This document shows positions 33,490 through 45,381 of a stretch of 64,000 nucleotides of DNA, one piece after another. A model generated the notes under the pieces. It had not been told where the DNA came from and made no database searches. It saw nothing but the letters and a program-made list of their open reading frames with translations. Each line of letters begins with the position of its first letter. Positions within the stretch are counted from its first letter, which is position 1. The translations under genes and the position numbers were made by a program. The stretch is from NCBI RefSeq assembly GCF_047948215.1, contig NC_134465.1:42817946-42881945 (forward strand). Reading direction: 5' to 3'. Origin of the DNA: Lycorma delicatula (Eukaryota > Arthropoda > Insecta > Hemiptera > Fulgoridae).

Positions 33490-34195
33490 AGTGTAACCAA
33501 TAAACTACAGTTTTTTTTTACTGGTGCATTTTAGATGTTTTGTCAGTGCTCTGTGCATACTACTCCTTGAGATTTCTGCTTGTGCCAGTTTTTTTATCAT
33601 TTTTTTTTATCTTTGAACGATACGATTAGATATATCATCCGAGTTTTCATCTTTGATTGGATAGACCTTGTTTAAAAGGGAAAGAATAAAAATAATTGTA
33701 TATGACGTAAAACTTAGTAACTCCCATTTTTAGTAGGGTGTGTAGTGGGTTGCCATTACTTGTTTGATAAGCTTTATCAACCCCTTGATAAGGGTTGAAA
33801 TTATTCTCATGCTAACAGAACCACAATTACAGACCGCCTTCCGGCTTATACCGATAAATTTCTCAACATAGTTAATTCTTTGTAATTTTAATATCAGAAT
33901 AACGAAAATTCTACACTTTTCTTTTGAATCATTTTTTTTTCTTTAAATTTCTGTTACCGACGAAATTTAATATGTTTATTAATTTCTACTTTAATTGTTA
34001 CTCTGCAAATATATTTTTCTTTCATTCCTTGTTTACTTTTTATTATATATATATATTAATACAAGTAGATTAATTTCACCATAATTTGCTATATATATAT
34101 ATATATATATTTAATTTGTTTATAAAGGTTTATGTTGAAACATAAAAAAGTTAAATAATAACCAATTTAAAGGTTACATTTTATGTTCATACATT
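33490..34195. other. AT-rich DNA, no gene seen
   Basis: Short (TA)n runs near 34045 and 34090-34110. Confidence 0.5.
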
Positions 34196-34199
34196 TATG

Positions 34200-34279
34200 C
34201 GTGTATATGAGTGTGTGTGTGTGTGTCTGTGTTTTGTATGTATTACTATTATGTGTTGTTTTGTTGTTTATATGTATGT

Positions 34280-34363
<84 letters not shown>

Positions 34364-34378
34364 TGAGAGAGAGAGAGA

Positions 34379-34417
<39 letters not shown>

Positions 34418-34425
34418 AGAAGGAG
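34200..34425. repeat. (GT)n and (GA)n microsatellite
   Basis: A short GT run at about 34210-34226 is followed by a long interrupted GA run at about 34280-34417. Open frames across it are composition artefacts. Confidence 0.9.
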
Positions 34426-34429
34426 ATGA

Positions 34430-35025
34430 AAAATAAGAACAAGTTAACGGAGTAACACCAAACGCCTGTCTTATAAGGTAAAATATATCGATCTATCAAT
34501 ACGTCAAGAACGCGTTAACATCTATATTAACAATGTATAATGATATGTGTAATAGTGCGCGCGCGTTTGTTTATACATTAAAGAAACATTTTATTATTAA
34601 TTATCGATTTTAATATTTATTTTTATTAAATAAAATAAAAATTATATATATATATATATTATACTTAGATTAAGTTTTGATGTTTAATAATTCTATCATA
34701 ATTTGTGATTCAATTAATTATTGTAACATCCATTTATCTTGAGAGCAACTCCCTTCCCTACACTGTACCTCAAACTGATGCAAAGGTAATAATGGCTAGC
34801 GATTTCATTTCAGTATCGTTACATCTTTGCATCAAATGTGTGTAAAAATATAATTAATTTTCCCATTACTATATGCTATAAATTTTATTTAAAAAATTTG
34901 TCCACAAAAATTTTTGAATAATTTAACATTATTTGAATTAACGCCTATGCACAAAAAGGATTTTTTTATAGTATTAATATGGGTTTAATAATCAAGCTTT
35001 TATGATTTTCTTACTAGATTATATA
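34430..35025. other. AT-rich DNA, no gene seen
   Basis: Contains a short (TA)n near 34645. Confidence 0.5.
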
Positions 35026-35029
35026 TATG

Positions 35030-35250
35030 TTATCATATCCTGAAAGTTTCTCAGTTTTTCGTGGAACATTATGTTCTAGTGGTGGAAATAATGGGAAAAA
35101 AATTGTATAAACATAGGTCTAAAAACGTTTCTGAGTTACGGCTAGCGAAAGATTTCACCCGCATTTCAGCTCTTCTAAAAAAAAGAAACCCTACTATAAT
35201 TTTAGGACCCAAATTATGGAGTATAGTTGGTGGTTTCGTTAGGTTGTAGT
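35030..35250 (+). repeat. Dispersed repeat F6, copy A
   Basis: It shares 'gagttacggctagcgaaaga' and 'ttcaccc-gcatttcagct' with a shorter diverged copy at 52740-52860 in the same orientation. Non-coding, class unknown. Confidence 0.5.
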
Positions 35251-35254
35251 ACAG

Positions 35255-35871
35255 TAGCTTTGTTAAATGGCTAATAAATTCGAAAGATTTAGTAACAATA
35301 CGTGTACAGATTTAAATCTAAGAAAATTAATGTAAATACAGCATTATTAAAAAATAAATCGATAAAACATAAACAACAATTTTTTAAATTTTTATTGTTT
35401 GAATGGTTTTTTATTGAAGGAAAACAATCGAAAAATAGATAGAAGAAGGTCGTATTATTCTTTCTGTACCTAATAAACATTCTTAACGTAGCAAAACAAG
35501 AAAAAAAAATGATAAATGGTAATAGAATACGTAATCTCAGTACAGCAATTGTTAAAAATTTCCTCCTTCACATTATTCAGAGTACTCTGCCTGACGAAAA
35601 ATAGTTCCGTGGCTTTCCGTATCATCTTCGAATCGTTTAGTAATTTTTTCATTATTTTATCCAGTAGAACTTTATCCATTTCTTCGTGAGACACTGTATA
35701 TATATATATGTACACAATATATATTGTAATAATCGGACATAAAAATTTATTCATGGGATAAGTATTGGTAGCTTGTGAAAAATTGATCATGGAGATCCAC
35801 TTCAGGATCTCTTTATTTCTTTATTCAGGGGTTCACGAAACTTCTAGATCTGGTAAAAATTCGCTTATAAA

Positions 35872-35909
<38 letters not shown>

Positions 35910-36045
35910 ACTTTTTCGTATCAGGCAATAATTCTGTTCAATTTTTTTATTTATTCGCTTTTAGGATGGGTAGATACAAAATTAGAAGTTATTACATTTC
36001 GATTAAACTATCCGAAGGGTAGATCTTTTTTTTTATTATCTTTGT
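35255..36045. other. AT-rich DNA, no gene seen
   Basis: Contains (TA)n runs at about 35695 and 35870-35910. Confidence 0.5.
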
Positions 36046-36047
36046 GT

Positions 36048-36866
36048 TCCCTGTCTCCGTTACTTTTTAATCTTTACATGGAACTAGCAGTTAATGATGT
36101 TAAAGAACAATTTAGATTCGGAGTAACAGTATAAGGTGAAAAGATAAAGATGCTACGATTTGCTGATGATATAGTAATTCTAGCCGAGAGTAAAAAGGAT
36201 TTAGAAGAAAAAATGAACGGCATAGATGAAGTCCTACGCAAGAACTATCGCATGAAAATAAACAAGAACAAAACGAAAGTAATGAAATGTAGTAGAAATA
36301 ACAAAGACGGACCACTGAATGTGAAAATAGGAGGAGAAAAGATTATGGAGGTAGAAGAATTTTGTTATTTGGGAAGTAGAATTACTAAAGATGGACGAAG
36401 CAGGAGCGATATAAAATGCCGAATAGCACAAGCTAAACGAGCTATGTTTGGAGTGTCGCTTTATATGGAAGTGAAACTTGGACAATCGGAGTATCTGAGA
36501 AGAAAAGGTTAGAAGCTTTTGAAATGTGGTGCTATAGGAGAATGTTAAAAATCAGATGAGTGGATAAAGTGACAAATGAAGTGGTATTGCGGCAAATAGA
36601 TGAAGAAAGAAGCATTTGGAAAAATGTAGTTAAAAAAAAGAGACAGACTTATAGGCCACATACTAAGGCATCTTGGAATAGTCGCTTTAATATTGGAAGG
36701 ACAGGTAGAAGGAAAAGATTGTGTTGGCAGGCCACTTTTGGAATATGTAAAACAAATTGTTAAGGATGTAGGATGTAGAGGGTATACTGAAATTAAACGA
36801 TTAGCACTAGATAGGGAATCTTGGAGAGCTGCATCAAACCAGTCAAATGACTGAAGACAAAAAGAA
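36048..36866 (+). pseudogene. LINE ORF2, copy 4, with internal deletion
   Basis: It matches the 11.5 kb LINE from SPLLFNLYMELAVNDV to the terminal SNQSND and the GACAAAAAG tail. The catalytic box FADDIVIL is intact. Broken by a stop near 36133 (VTV* where relatives have Gln), by a deletion of about 70 bases at 36443 (jumping from AQAKRA to the WSVSLYGSE part and shifting the frame), and by further changes downstream. 5'-truncated at about 36048; I could not see a convincing target-site duplication. Confidence 0.85.
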
Positions 36867-36884
36867 AAAGAGAAATTTTAAAAA

Positions 36885-37095
36885 TCTCCTTTTAACAGCA
36901 AGAGCTTCCTTTGGAAACTGCGTGTGAGGCTAGACTGGTGAGGTATACGAGCACCTCGTGGGAGACTAGACCGATCATTTCCATCAACTAGTGTGGATTA
37001 CCATCAACAAACGGCGTGCCCCTGAGGCGCTGTTTTGGGAGCTGCAATGGAGTGCTTTTATAATAAATATCTCTGCAAACAACCATCTCATTTTC
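36885..37095 (+). repeat. Dispersed repeat F5, copy A
   Basis: Matches the reverse complement of 58145-58320. Shared blocks are 'gtgtgaggctag', 'cgagcacctcgtgggag', 'gaggcgctgttttggga' and 'tgcaatggagtgct', ending 'atctctgcaaacaa'. SINE-sized and non-coding; no clear box B. Confidence 0.7.
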
Positions 37096-37099
37096 AAAA

Positions 37100-37790
37100 T
37101 TCAAACGTGGTATTTGTTAGCAAATTGAAGGCTAACTTTTGCACCCATCAGGTACACTCTCTCTCTGATAGATCACGGTTATTCGAAAATGTTATCTAAA
37201 ATTAAAAATGATTTATTAAAACGTGTAAGTAATAAATAATCCGTTACGGTGCTGTACTTCTAATTCGGGCCGCTAAATTCTCATGCTAATTTTTTACAGT
37301 GAGCCGCTCCCAAAATATTTTTCAGTAGAGATATTTTCAATAGAGATGTAATTGAAATTGTAGACAACGTATCGTGGGCGATTCATAATCAACGCCAAGC
37401 AAAGGCTACTAAAGATAAATTGATGAAAATTTGTATACTTGTTCTTATGATGTAACTGCACACTATGAAGGGATTTTTTGAAATTCCGAGTTTGAAGGGG
37501 TAAATTGGAGTAACAATGAAAAAACCTTTTTTTTTATCGGTAAAAAAATGAAGAAATCAACCTGATTTTTGGCGAGTATAATCTTCATTTGAATAAACCA
37601 ATTTATAGTTTTACGAAATTCGACCTAGAAAGGAGGTGAAGAAAGGTAAAAAAATATCTTGAACACTGATTGTAAATTTTCTCCATCCCGACTATACTAA
37701 ACGAGATATTTAGTAGATCTGGGCTTGAAAATACTGATCAGATAAATATTTAAAAACCATTTTCGGGTTTCTTCAATTTCGATTTTTTAA
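37100..37790. other. Unclassified AT-rich DNA
   Basis: No coding signal. The passage at 37480-37790 has the texture of an element's untranslated region, but no second copy exists in the window. Confidence 0.35.
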
Positions 37791-37799
37791 GGGGTACAA

Positions 37800-38640
37800 A
37801 GGCAGTGGCTGTGTATCAACACATCCCAACCCCGTAGGGGAAGACACCCGCCTAGTGACATTCCGGTCGCCACCCCTCCCCCCTTTCGAAGCTCTGTTTG
37901 GTTTTAACGGGAGTCGTCTATCGCCCTCTAACTTTTTACATCTCATAGTAATAAGCCTGGCTTCGTTGAGATGCCACCGATGTAAATGCCTCTGTAGGCT
38001 TTTGCATCGGTGATTTATTAACTCAGCTTTTGCCTTCGCTGTAGGTCTCGTCCGGACATCTTGAATGTCCTACATCATATCCCTCTGAACTAGCTAACCG
38101 AGTTCGCAGAAGCACGAACCCCGCGTTTAGTTCTACTTATTATTAGCCAATTTCGTGAATGTTTCGTTAATCGAGGCAAATTAAACACAAAATACCACTA
38201 AAGAAGTTGATCGCAACAACGAAATTTAGTTCTAGTTTTCCTTACTGAACTTAGTTCAAACCCCAGACTTGGGTTAAATTAAATTATGGACTCCGGTCTG
38301 GTCCACTAGTGAGAGGCGGACAGATCTCCTACTCGGGTCCATCGTAGAGTCCCGCGTGACATTTACCTCGTAAACCATCGTCAAGATGCCGCTACACCTC
38401 ACGGCTGTTTGGATCCCATGCCCACCGGCTGTGCAGTCGCCGTTCCGCCGACAGCTTTTACAATTACAATACCTCTTGTCTAACTAACCGTGGCTCGCTG
38501 CCAAAGCGACTATCTTCGACCAATCAAACTTCCAGGCGGACCCTAGCCACCAGGTTCCTACTCTACTAGATCCTCTCGGCCGTCTACTGCCACCGTTACT
38601 GTAAGTGTGATTGGCTGCATTTGCCTCCGGTTACTTGACT
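37800..38640. repeat. GC- and CpG-richer block, probable mobile-element untranslated region
   Basis: Composition changes abruptly from AT-rich flanks to a GC-richer block with 'aaccccgtaggggaagacac', 'gtccatcgtagagtcccgcg' and 'ggctgtgcagtcgccgttcc'. No long open frame and no protein similarity seen on either strand. A LINE untranslated region is the likeliest reading; a host regulatory region is possible. Confidence 0.35.
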
Positions 38641-38644
38641 AAAA

Positions 38645-40164
38645 AATATAAAATAAAAAGATTGACCGCTGCGAGAAACGAAAGTAACCGTATAACGCAG
38701 ACGAAACTGAGACGGGGAACTAGTTGAGTTATATATCTGAATAACTATGCCAAAAATTAAATTTTTTCGTACATTTTTATTGCCTTTTTAATTAAGTAAT
38801 ATTCTATAAAAAAATCATTCAGAAAACTATTACCTCTCCCAAAGATTTTAGTTGTCATCCGGATTCCTTTTTTTTTAGTACTCGGGTTGGTTTTTTCATT
38901 TTTAACAGATTTAAAACTTGCTTTATTGAATGACATTACACCAAATCGGGTTAATTTAGCCTAATAAAGTAAATAATTAAACCGGTAAATAACCTTTAAT
39001 ATCCTAAAAAATAAATGGGCTGAATGAGACCCGTACTTAAAATATCCGTTTTGTAAACTTTAATTTCAGGATAAAAGTCTAACTGTATCTAGTGTTAATG
39101 TATATGATACGGGAACTTTTTTAAAATAGAAGTCCCATGAGATCCGACTTAAAAATTAATTTGTTTTTGAATTTTATATAATCTCTGATTCTTTTTCCGT
39201 ATTTCAAGCCGTGACTGTTATTAAAAATGTTACATGTGGTAGCTGTCCATCAAGGAAGTCAAGTAGGAATAACATGTTTTTTACCAAAAGTTTTATTACG
39301 TTATGGTAATCAAGTAGCTATTCTAACAATAAGTGTCTTAATTGGCTACTCAAAATAGTAGTACACTAAAAATACATCTTTTCTTTTTATTAAGCTCTAT
39401 TAATCACCTAATAGAGTTGTATGGATCAACTTTTGCTTAAAAGCTATTTTCAAAATTTGATGATTAAATTTTGTTGGCAAAAGAACTATTTAGATTTGAC
39501 CTGTGGATTTTTCAGTTTTAAGAGACAAATTGTTACTATGATCTAAAGTAAATAAAGTATTTTTAAATAACAATAAAAAATAGATTATTTCAAGACTAGA
39601 TAAAAATTTTAAAGAAACATAAACTAGTAAAAGATACGTACACCAAAAAAAAAATTATGTAGACTGTCATAAAATATTATTAAATAGAAATGATAGCTTA
39701 GTATTTTTTTGAAATTATTAAAAACAACCTAGGAGAATATTGATAGAATAGTGCATTGGAGTATTTTAACGTTTCCTACGATATTTGCTTAGGGGAGAAT
39801 CGTGTATTGCGTGCAATAGACAAGATGGCGACAACGAATGGCACACAATATAACCAAATAAAAAAAAGAGGAAAACTCCGGTAAACGTAAACGGTCTAAC
39901 CTATCAGATAAGAAATCAAACTGCTTGCAGCGTGCAGTTACGCACGCAGTTATACATATATTTATTTCTTTTTCGTCTTATTCCATCAAACGTTTTTACT
40001 TATTGCATTAAATAAAATAGTTTTTTCACTATTTTTATTGAACTTAGAGGGTGATTTTAGGTAATAATATTAAATAATACAATTATTGGGTGTGCAGTAG
40101 AACTTAAACAGAAATCGTGTGTTATGTTGGTATTTTTCATATTAAAATATGGTGAATTATTTCA

Positions 40165-40165
<1 letters not shown>
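38645..40165. other. AT-rich DNA, no gene seen
   Basis: No supported feature. Confidence 0.5.

Positions 40166-40167
<2 letters not shown>

Positions 40168-40198
<31 letters not shown>
40168..40198. repeat. (TA)n microsatellite
   Basis: TA run immediately preceding a transposon end. Confidence 0.9.
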
Positions 40199-40199
<1 letters not shown>

Positions 40200-40203
<4 letters not shown>

Positions 40204-40580
40204 GTTATCATAAAAGAATTGTGCGATTTGGAATATGGTTTAAATTAAAAGAGAATTACTTACAGTTAATGTTTTTTATTTTTTAAATTTGTCGTCTCAA
40301 ACATTTTTTTACATAATTAATAAATTTCAATATGTGCGCCCTTAGTCGCTCGACAAATGTCCAAACGATACTCAACTTCTCTCCAAACATTAGTTGACAT
40401 TTCTTCGCTAATGGTTGTCATCGCTTCATTAATCCTGTTTTTTAAGCGGTTTAGGTCGCGAATTTTTTGTGTATAAACAACGCTTTTACCCCCATAAGAA
40501 AAAATCGCAAGGTGTCAGGTCTGGACTCCTTGGAGGCCAAAGTATGGGTCCTTGCCGGCTTATCCATCGATCTCCAAATT
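40200..40580 (-). pseudogene. DUF4817-type transposase C-terminal fragment
   Basis: The left transposon end (CAGAGTTATCATAAAAGAAT) is followed on the minus strand by a C-terminal coding piece: GGKSVVYTQKIRDLNRLKNR, then INEAMTTISEEMSTNVWREV, then YRLDICRATKGAHIEIY. This is the tail that follows the DFFLWGYVK motif in the family. The catalytic part is gone; at about 40580 it abuts an F1 copy that lacks its hairpin end. The same family recurs at 49.3-49.9 kb. Confidence 0.8.
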
Positions 40581-40584
40581 TTAT

Positions 40585-41350
40585 TACTACATATGGTGCA
40601 TTGATGCCTTCAATTTTCAATTTATAAGGTCAAGGGAGTGAGACTGTAGAACAAGGTCACCCTCAGTATCTCAAGATTTCGCCTAATTAAGGTCATATTT
40701 TTCTTAACGATTAAAAAATAATAATATATGCCAAAAAAAAAAAAAAATTGCAACATCGCACACCCACCCAAAAAATGCTCTAAACTAGTGGCTGAGTGGA
40801 CATACTGCATCAATAGTACCCTTTATCACCACAAGGAGTGCTAATGTAGCACCGACTTACAGATATTGTAGTCGACTGCTGTGTTGTGACGTCACAGCTG
40901 AGCGGTAGAATTAAGTAAATGGATAATAATTTAAAGTGTAAATAAGTAACTCGTCTGGCAAGGTTTCGAACTCGATCGCCGGTTGGCTCGGTACCTGGTG
41001 CGGTAATCCTTGCGGCTAACCCTATCTGTCGACCTCACAAGCGAAATTTGTTCTATGGAAGTTGTAAAATTACATTAGTTTAGTTATTGACGACCGTCGC
41101 CGCTACTACCGCCACATTCCCGCGAATTAAATACTATATGCGCGCGCTTGTTAGAAATTAAATAAACGAAAAAAATATTATATTTATATAAAATGATAAA
41201 TATTTTAAATTAAGACGTGTAGGTGTATGTGTGTATAAGCCGTGCGCTTCATAAATAACACACAGCACGAGTTTTACTAATAACGGCTTTAGCCGCGTGA
41301 CGGCTAAAGCCATAAAGTCATACAACTGTGTTGTCAGCTTTTTTTTTTTA
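40585..41350 (+). repeat. Family F1 copy, hairpin end missing
   Basis: It begins within the 'tatggtgcattgatgcc' block. TGACGTCA is at 40887-40894 and the antisense tRNA-like module at about 40945-41040 (minus strand GAGTTCGAAACC as box B). The GC-rich 'cgctactaccgccac' and 'tatgcgcgcgc' blocks follow, and it ends near 'acaactgtgttgtcagc'. A hairpin of 10-base arms (GGCTTTAGCC) at 41285-41311 is absent from the other copies. Confidence 0.75.
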
Positions 41351-41354
41351 CCTT

Positions 41355-42675
41355 TCTTTACATCGTTCAAGGTCGAATTTCAAAAGATCTAGCAATTTGT
41401 TTTTAGATATTCACTTGAAAATTACACGTATCATAAATTATACGTATTACATGTATCAAATCATATTGATATCTCTTCATTTGTTACCGAGAAATTAAAA
41501 ATATAAAATAATTTCATTTAAAATATAATAAATTTTATTGTTACTCCATTTTAACATTTTAAATCCGAATTTCAAAAAATTATTTTTTAGTGTGTAATTT
41601 ATATCGTAATAAGAAAGTGTATCCAAATTTTCATCGATTTGTTTAAAGTAGTTTTTGTTGGTATTGGTTATGAATTAGACCACCCTCATGTTCTGTTATA
41701 TATATATAACAGAACAGATATATAACAGAATATATATATATATATAATGTAGTTTTTTTCTTTTTTATGTAATAGTATCCATATTTATAAACATTTTTTC
41801 CGCGAATAATAATTTATTAAAATAAAATCAAATTGTATTATTTGTGATGGAAAGCAGAAGTAAAAAATAAATTGATAACCTGTTTCAAAGGTTAGTTGTT
41901 GAACGAAAAATAACTGTACTAACAGTCAGCGTCCTTCGTTTTAAATCATTTATAAATTCATTTTATAATCAAAATATAAATAACAGAAATATATTTGTTA
42001 TAACAATTTTGTTAACCTAAAATTTAATTAAGAATATTAAAAATGTAAGATAATTTAAAGTGAAATATATAGGTCTATTATTTGGAAGGTGTGTGTGTAT
42101 GTGTCAAGGAGAACTGGGTGGTCAAATAACTATTAGTAAAAACATTTGGCAACAGAATTACCTTGACATAATTAAATGCAAATAACAACAAACTAAGTAA
42201 CAAATAAAATTTAATTTGCGTTTAAGCCTTCATTCAGCTTTACATCAAAACATTTACGTTTCATTTATTTATTTTTTTCTGTTAATAATTTTTATTTAAT
42301 TATTTATAACTAGTAGACACAGTAACGCTTCGCTATTGCTAAATTTGAGTATATAAATTAAATACATTTTATATTATGATATGTATAATCTACCGTGTTT
42401 CGTACATATCGGTGTACTGTTTCTTCCTCTGTCTCATTTCTTCTGTGTTTTCTTATTCTGTTGGCTCGAATTGTGTGTCGATAAATATTTTGTCGTTTTA
42501 GACGCGTTCCTAATAATAAAAGTATTATCTTCTATACTGATGTTAATATTTACTATTATAGATATTACTGTACTATTAGTAGTAGATATTACTAGTATAC
42601 TTGATATTACTTATAGATATTACTATTTACGTGTTTTTTGTACATTTTCGTATCTTACGAAAACAATAAGATGTA
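41355..42675. other. AT-rich DNA, no gene seen
   Basis: Contains a perfect 26-base palindrome at 41690-41715 (half GTTCTGTTATATA), followed by TA runs. Confidence 0.55.
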
Positions 42676-42678
42676 CAA

Positions 42679-44009
42679 TACATGGCGTTTCATAATGTTC
42701 TTAGGAGTTACAAAAATTCAGTACAAAAAAAGTATTTCTCTTACCTAAATGAAAGTTGTACGAGGATGCAGGGACTCAAACAGTTTTTGTTAAAATCTAT
42801 AAATGTTCAATATTTGCTCCTCTGGTGACACGGCACACATCAACACGAAACTCTAGCTCTTGCCAAACTCGTTCTAGCATGTCATTTTCGATAGAGTTGA
42901 TTGCATCTATTATGAGATCCTTTAGCTCAGCGATATCGTGCGGCATCGGTGGGATAAACACCTTATCTTTCACGTATCTCCAGAGAAAGAAATCACATGG
43001 CATGAGGTCTGGTGATCTTTGTGGCCACAGCATAATGTGTTGGTCTTCTTTAGACGCACGTCGTATCCAGCGCCTAGGTAATGTTGTGTTAAGGTACTGT
43101 CGAACCTCGTTATGAAATCGGGCAGAACAACTGTCTTGCTGGAAAATGAAGTCATTGAGTAGCTGAAGCATAAGCCATAATTGTAACATATCCAGGTATA
43201 TCATGTCGGTTACTGTCGTTTCCATAAAAAAGAACGGCCCATACACTGCCTCATGAGAGATCCCACAAAAAACGTTTACTTTCGGAGAATCCCGAATGTG
43301 TTCCACATAAACGTCTGGGTTTTCAGTTCCCCAAACTCGCACGTTATGACGGTTTACTTTGCCGCTAATATATAAAGTAGCTTCATCGCTGAAAATTATC
43401 TTGTTTAGAAAATCTTCATCTAACAACATCTTTTCCTGTAACTGTAAACAAAAATCGAGCCTACGTGTTTTATCTCCATGAGAAAGACGCTGGATTAGTT
43501 GAAGACGGTACGGTTTGCATAATAAACGTTTACGGAGAACTCTCCACACTGTTGTTTTCGGAATTCCTAATTCTCTGCCTGTAGCCGCAGTCGATTTTGA
43601 CGGGCTGCGAATGAAACTTACACGCACACGTTCGACATTGACTTCTGAGGTTGATGGACGACCGGTTGATTTTCGCTCGCACAAGTAACCGGTTTCACCG
43701 AATTGTTTATACCGTGCACGAATTGAATTGTCACTCCTTATGAAATTTCAACCGAAACGCACGTTGCACAGAAATTACTGACTTTGAAAAGTGAAATTAT
43801 AACACACAAAACGACTTCTCGCTTCCCGTGGCAGCCATTTTTTCTACTGTCGACGCCTAGCGAGAAAATGGTTTATTAACTACCTACTATATGTGGAAAA
43901 AACTATTTGAGATACTCTTTCGTACAGTACTTGTTTTATTCTTATGAGTGAAATAGTTTTTTGTTAATGAATCTTCGAAACTCCAAAGAACATTACGAAA
44001 CGCTCTGTA
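42679..44009 (-). mobile_element. DUF4817-type transposon with both ends
   Basis: The element is 42681-44007 (1327 bp) with TA at 42679-42680 and 44008-44009. The inverted repeats are about 29 bases: the left starts CATGGCGTTTCATAATGTTC and the right, read inward, starts CAGAGCGTTTCGTAATGTTC. The transposase occupies the minus strand. Confidence 0.88.
42797..43838 (-). pseudogene. DUF4817-type transposase, long frame intact
   Basis: The likely start is the ATG at 43838 (MAATGSEKS). A stop follows about 14 codons in, and a frameshift lies near 43730. From 43684 down, 295 codons are open: STGRPSTSEVNVERVRVSF (HTH linker), RELGIPKTTVWRVLRKRL (second HTH), then the DDE domain. The catalytic positions are IIFSDEATLYISG (first Asp), FIFQQDSCSARF (second; relatives have QQDGAPxH, so the flanking residues are changed) and PQRSPDLMPCDFFLWRYVKD (third). 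It ends RVWQELEFRVDVCRVTRGAN. The only obvious breaks are at the N-terminus. Confidence 0.88.
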
Positions 44010-44685
44010 TTAATTTTCTGATTGTTTTCCACAGTTCAAATCTCATCAATCTTACTATTAAATAAATCATAAAAAATACGTGTAAATAAATGACCTAACA
44101 TTTCTTTTACTAAATTTAATTCGTTGTATATATATATATATATCGAGAGATGTCGTCTAATCGATTGTCATTGTCTCTATCGATCGTTGTCTATGTCAAT
44201 AATGACTTCCTCAGACAGTTATTATGTTATTAAATTATTTAATATTATGGAACTGAACTTCCGGAACAAATAAATTGTGAAATCGGTTGAGTAATTTTTT
44301 AGTTATTAGCACGAATATTTATATAGAAGATAACTACAGGGTTATGCTAAAAAAAAAGAAAAAAAAGTCTCTAATAGATGATAATAAATGCTGTTTCTTT
44401 ATTAAATATTGTTTTTAAATGTTGTCGAGTTCTTATCGGGACTCTAACTTGAAACCTCCGGGTGGAGGATATTGATCAAAAGAGTAATGAAAAAGAACGG
44501 ACGAAAAGTGACCGAGAAATTTTATTTACTTTTCTTCAAAGATTATTTTTAATATGTATAGAACTATAATAATCATTAGATTACACTACAATAGAATGCC
44601 GATAATCCGAACGCCGATTTTCTGGATACCCAAACTATTTTGACTGCTTACATCCATATTAGGCATTAAAAAAAAAAAAAAATTA
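44010..44685. other. AT-rich DNA, no gene seen
   Basis: No supported feature. Confidence 0.5.
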
Positions 44686-44689
44686 GCAC

Positions 44690-44875
44690 ACCATTTAAAA
44701 ACGCTGACAACTGTAGATTGTTTGGGATGTAGTTTACACACACATATATGCAAAAGTTAATTTAAAATATTTATAATTTTATTTAAACAATATTTTTTCG
44801 TTTATTTAATTTAATGATTCTAACTAAAACTCGCGCGCATAACGTATTTAATTCGCGCGGGTGTTTAGTGTTCTT
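44690..44875 (-). repeat. Family F1 fragment, far end
   Basis: The reverse complement matches the GC-rich 'cgcgcgaattaaata' and 'tatgcgcgcga' blocks through 'ataaacgaaaaaatatt' to 'acagttgtcagcg'. The rest of the element is absent. Confidence 0.65.
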
Positions 44876-45081
44876 TGTACTTTCTACCACGATTTTAATC
44901 AATTTTTCATCTCTCGTGATTTGTCTAGGCCATTTAAATTTGTTTTTTCAGGATTGCTCTGATTGAGCTTCTTTTTTCATTCACTCAACTCATTATTTCT
45001 GCACTTTTCATCTTGTCCAATTAGTTTTCTTCGTGTAATTAAAAAAATATCACGCAAAGTTTTACGGTTTTAGGTTTAAGT

Positions 45082-45381
45082 GTTCCTGATCCACCGGTTT
45101 GGTCTAGTAGTGAACTCGTCTTCCCAAATCAAATGATTTGGTAGTCGAGAGTTCCAGCGTTCAAGTCCTAGTAAAGTTAGTTATTTTTACACGGATTTGA
45201 ATACTAGATCGTGGATACCGGTGTTCTTTGGTGGTTGGAATCGCACATCTCAGAAATGGTCGAACTGAGACTGTACAAGATTGCACTTCATTTACACTCA
45301 TAATATCATCCTCTAAGTATTATCTGAACGGTAATTACCAGAAGCTAAACAGGAAAAAGAAAAGATTTAATTATTCCTGAT
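45082..45381 (+). repeat. tRNA-derived SINE with target duplication
   Basis: It has a box A-like TTGGTCTAGTAGTGAA, a degraded CAAATCAaATGATTTG core, box B GTTCAAGTCC, the SINE body (ggatttgaatactagatcg, ggtggttgg) and an aggaaaaagaaaag tail. Flanked by TTCCTGAT at 45083-45090 and 45374-45381. It would be transcribed by RNA polymerase III and mobilised by a LINE. Confidence 0.85.

Noticed and set aside
34167..34499. Open frames rich in Ser/Leu or Arg/Glu across the GA microsatellite
   Set aside because: Pure products of dinucleotide repeats; no protein motif.
35470..35790. 106-codon minus-strand frame
   Set aside because: No motif recognised and it runs through a TA repeat; cannot be supported.
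42381..42695. 104-codon hydrophobic frame
   Set aside because: AT-rich, Ile/Phe/Leu-dominated text without motifs; crosses the transposon boundary at 42681.
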